Assembly (NCBI RefSeq): GCF_004016445.2
Contig: NZ_SADT02000003.1
Coordinates: 449,231 to 513,230 of the forward strand
Length of the DNA: 64,000 bases
Source: Mesorhizobium sp. M2E.F.Ca.ET.219.01.1.1
Lineage (GTDB): Bacteria > Pseudomonadota > Alphaproteobacteria > Rhizobiales > Rhizobiaceae
Direction of reading: 5' to 3'
The stretch's first letter is position 1; each line of letters begins with the position of its first letter. The notes below the pieces were generated by a model. That model had not been told where the DNA came from and made no database searches. It was given only the letters and a program-made list of their open reading frames with translations. The position numbers and the translations under genes were made by a program. Positions 62,265-64,000 of this stretch are shown piece by piece.

Positions 62265-63329
62265 GTGCAGTCTTTGATAGGCGCTGCGGTCACACCCGCC
62301 ATGTTCGAACCAGTTCTGAAACTGTCCCACACGGTTGTCTCGTGGCTCAATGATACAGCAGCGCCGCGCACGCCGTTTCAAAGCCGGATCAACGAGGTGC
62401 CGCTATCGGTGCGAACGGCAGGGCTTGTCTGGCAGCAGGAACCTGCTGCCATTCCGATGCTTGACTGCGTCTGGAGAGTGGGAGCCGAAACGGTCATCTT
62501 GTCACTGTCGCGCCCGCTCGTAGAGGAGTTCATCACGACAGTGCAGAACGGCTTGGCCTTCCCTTCCGAGCCAACTGCTTCGCTAATTCTCGAACTCGCT
62601 CTGGAGCCGCTTGTCACTCGACTGGAGGAGACGACGCGTCTGAACGTGCAACTCGTGCGGGTATGCGAAGCCACGATGCTGGCTCCTCATCTTGAACTCG
62701 ACATCATTTTCGGCGCGGTCAAGGGCAAGGGCCGTCTATTCCTGTTCACGCCACTTGACGGCTTAGTACCGCCTGCGTTTCGCGCGCTAGGCGAACTGCT
62801 TGCCCAGTTGCCGCGGCAGCTGGGCGGGCTGCCTCCAGAGCTCCCGCTCATTGTTGCAGGAGAGGTCGGCACGCTTCGCCTTCCTGCGGCGCTTCTTCGA
62901 AGCGCATGTGTCGGTGATGCATTGTTGCCCGATATTGCGCCGTTCGGCCGCGGCCAGATCACCCTAGCTGTCGGCCAGTTGTGCGCCGAGGCGGATCTTG
63001 ACGGCGATGAATTAATCTTGCGGGGGCCTTTCCGCCCGCGACCGTGTCCTTTGGAGAGTGCGCATATGACACAACCCGGATCGCAACTGGAGCTTACTAA
63101 GGATCTCGACGATGTCGAGATCGTGCTTGTCTTTGAATGCGGCCGCTGGCCTATTTCTCTTGGGGAATTAAGAAGTGCCGGCGAAGGGCATATTTTTGAA
63201 CTTGGATGGCCGATCGACGGCCCGGTCGACATAGTGGCCAATGGTCAGCGTATCGGGCGTGGCGACATTGTCCGCATCGGAGAAGAGCTGGGCATCAGGC
63301 TCCGTGGCGGGTTTGCATGCAATGAGTGA
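62265..63329 (+). CDS. rhcQ: RhcQ, T3SS C-ring protein SctQ
   Basis: A 354-residue protein with the FliM/FliN-type C-terminal domain (KDLDDVEIVLVFECGRWPISLGELRSAGEGHIFELGWPIDGPVDIVANGQRIGRGDIVRIGEELGIRL). The N-terminal part is a typical SctQ region with LSRPLVEEFIT and LILELALEPLV. It forms the cytoplasmic sorting platform. The start is a GTG at 62265 without a visible ribosome site; no ATG lies in frame upstream, so the exact N-terminus is uncertain. It overlaps rhcR by 8 bases. Confidence 0.9.
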   Translation: MQSLIGAAVTPAMFEPVLKLSHTVVSWLNDTAAPRTPFQSRINEVPLSVRTAGLVWQQEPAAIPMLDCVWRVGAETVILSLSRPLVEEFITTVQNGLAFPSEPTASLILELALEPLVTRLEETTRLNVQLVRVCEATMLAPHLELDIIFGAVKGKGRLFLFTPLDGLVPPAFRALGELLAQLPRQLGGLPPELPLIVAGEVGTLRLPAALLRSACVGDALLPDIAPFGRGQITLAVGQLCAEADLDGDELILRGPFRPRPCPLESAHMTQPGSQLELTKDLDDVEIVLVFECGRWPISLGELRSAGEGHIFELGWPIDGPVDIVANGQRIGRGDIVRIGEELGIRLRGGFACNE

Positions 63330-63987
63330 AGCTCAGCCGACAATCCTGGCGCTTCTTGCGGTTACCGCCGGACTCGGTCTGCTGGTTTTAGCAGTTGCCA
63401 CGACAACGGCCTTTGTAAAGGTATCAATTGTTCTTTTCCTCGTCCGCAATGCGCTCGGGACCCAGACCATACCACCCAATGTGGTGCTGTACGCCGCGGC
63501 GATGATCCTCACTATGTTCGTTAGTGCGCCCGTTGCTGAGCAGACCTATGACCGCATGTCGGATCCCAAGCTCCACTATCAGACATTCGACGACTGGGTA
63601 AGCGCCGCTAAAGCCGGAAGTGAGCCCTTGCGCGAGCATCTCAAGAAATTCACAAATGAAGAGCAGCGGCGATTTTTCCTATCTTCGACAGAAAAGGTCT
63701 GGCCAGAGGAAATGCACGCTGCAGCCACGCCTGATGACTTTGCAATACTTGTACCATCTTTCTTGCTATCAGAATTGAAGCGCGGATTTGAGATAGGATT
63801 TCTACTTTATCTGCCTTTTATTGTTATAGATCTGATAGTGACAACTATCTTGATGGCAATGGGTATGTCGATGGTCTCACCAACTGTTATATCTGTCCCG
63901 TTCAAGATCTTCTTGTTTGTTGCCATTGATGGTTGGTCAAAATTGATGCATGGGCTTGTGCTGAGTTATACGTTACCGGGAGGCTGA
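63322..63987 (+). CDS. rhcR: RhcR, T3SS export-gate protein SctR
   Basis: A 221-residue FliP/YscR-like membrane protein. Predicted spans are LALLAVTAGLGLLVLAVATTTAFVKVSIVLFLVRNALG, VLYAAAMILTMFVSAPVA and LLYLPFIVIDLIVTTILMAMGMSMVSPTVISVPFKIFLFVAIDG, with the signature FVKVSIVLFLVRNALGTQTIPPN and YLPFIVIDLIVTTIL. The ATG at 63322 overlaps the rhcQ stop. rhcS would begin just past the right edge. Confidence 0.95.
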   Translation: MSEAQPTILALLAVTAGLGLLVLAVATTTAFVKVSIVLFLVRNALGTQTIPPNVVLYAAAMILTMFVSAPVAEQTYDRMSDPKLHYQTFDDWVSAAKAGSEPLREHLKKFTNEEQRRFFLSSTEKVWPEEMHAAATPDDFAILVPSFLLSELKRGFEIGFLLYLPFIVIDLIVTTILMAMGMSMVSPTVISVPFKIFLFVAIDGWSKLMHGLVLSYTLPGG

Positions 63988-64000
63988 TCATCACTGAATC

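Overview
The window looks like part of a Mesorhizobium symbiosis island, an integrative and conjugative element (ICE) of the ICEMlSym type. The sequence is GC-rich and alphaproteobacterial. It carries ICE excision and transfer genes (rdfS, traF, lytic transglycosylase, relaxase), tra-type quorum sensing, a nad-bio vitamin cluster ending in bioZ, and a rhizobial type III secretion system (ttsI, rhcC2, nopX, nolW-nolB-rhcJ-nolU-nolV-rhcN-rhcQ-rhcR). Nod, tts and NifA/sigma-54 regulatory sites are readable in the DNA. Decayed genes and IS scraps are common, as expected of an accretion zone.

Layout. 1-622: remnant of the gibberellin operon, in which an ent-kaurene synthase piece is fused in frame to an isopentenyl diphosphate isomerase piece. 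838-3762: four-gene ubiquitin-like conjugation operon (Ubl, E2-like, JAB peptidase, E1-like). 3870-7467: a relaxase 3' scrap, then an ietA/ietS-type AAA ATPase plus subtilase pair whose protease has an in-frame stop. 7823-11962: ICE transfer and excision block on the minus strand. 12565-15454: a NifA/sigma-54 promoter, an autotransporter-protease stub and a CIRCE-controlled groESL. 15555-22095: ardC, a decayed dsbA-like gene, a collapsed dctA with a sigma-54 promoter, small hypothetical genes and a broken Crp/Fnr gene. 22462-23906: traI and a luxR-type gene with a lux box between them. 24005-35494: panBC (minus), then nrtR and nadABC-bioBFDAZ (plus). 35668-43875: an MFS exporter, a dead hemN, a porin with a NifA/sigma-54-type promoter, and an acyltransferase. 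43959-47077: a CpaD-like lipoprotein gene, rhcC2 and ttsI, headed by abutting nod and tts boxes. 48407-53556: one-carbon/SAM cluster (arsR-like, broken glyA, metK, adoK, tdh). 54613-63987: nopX and the core type III apparatus, which continues past the right edge.

How it fits together. Flavonoid-activated NodD should act on the nod box to induce ttsI. TtsI then acts on tts boxes ahead of nopX and probably nolB, and apparently on its own promoter. NifA with sigma-54 probably drives the protease stub-groESL unit and the porin inside nodules. A LuxR/TraI pair would time ICE transfer, with RdfS for excision and the relaxase, TraF and ArdC for conjugation. The nad, bio and pan genes supply vitamins. 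The ubiquitin-like operon and ietAS look like defence or maintenance cargo placed beside the relaxase. Functional assignments rest on reading motifs and remembered family features, with no database search.
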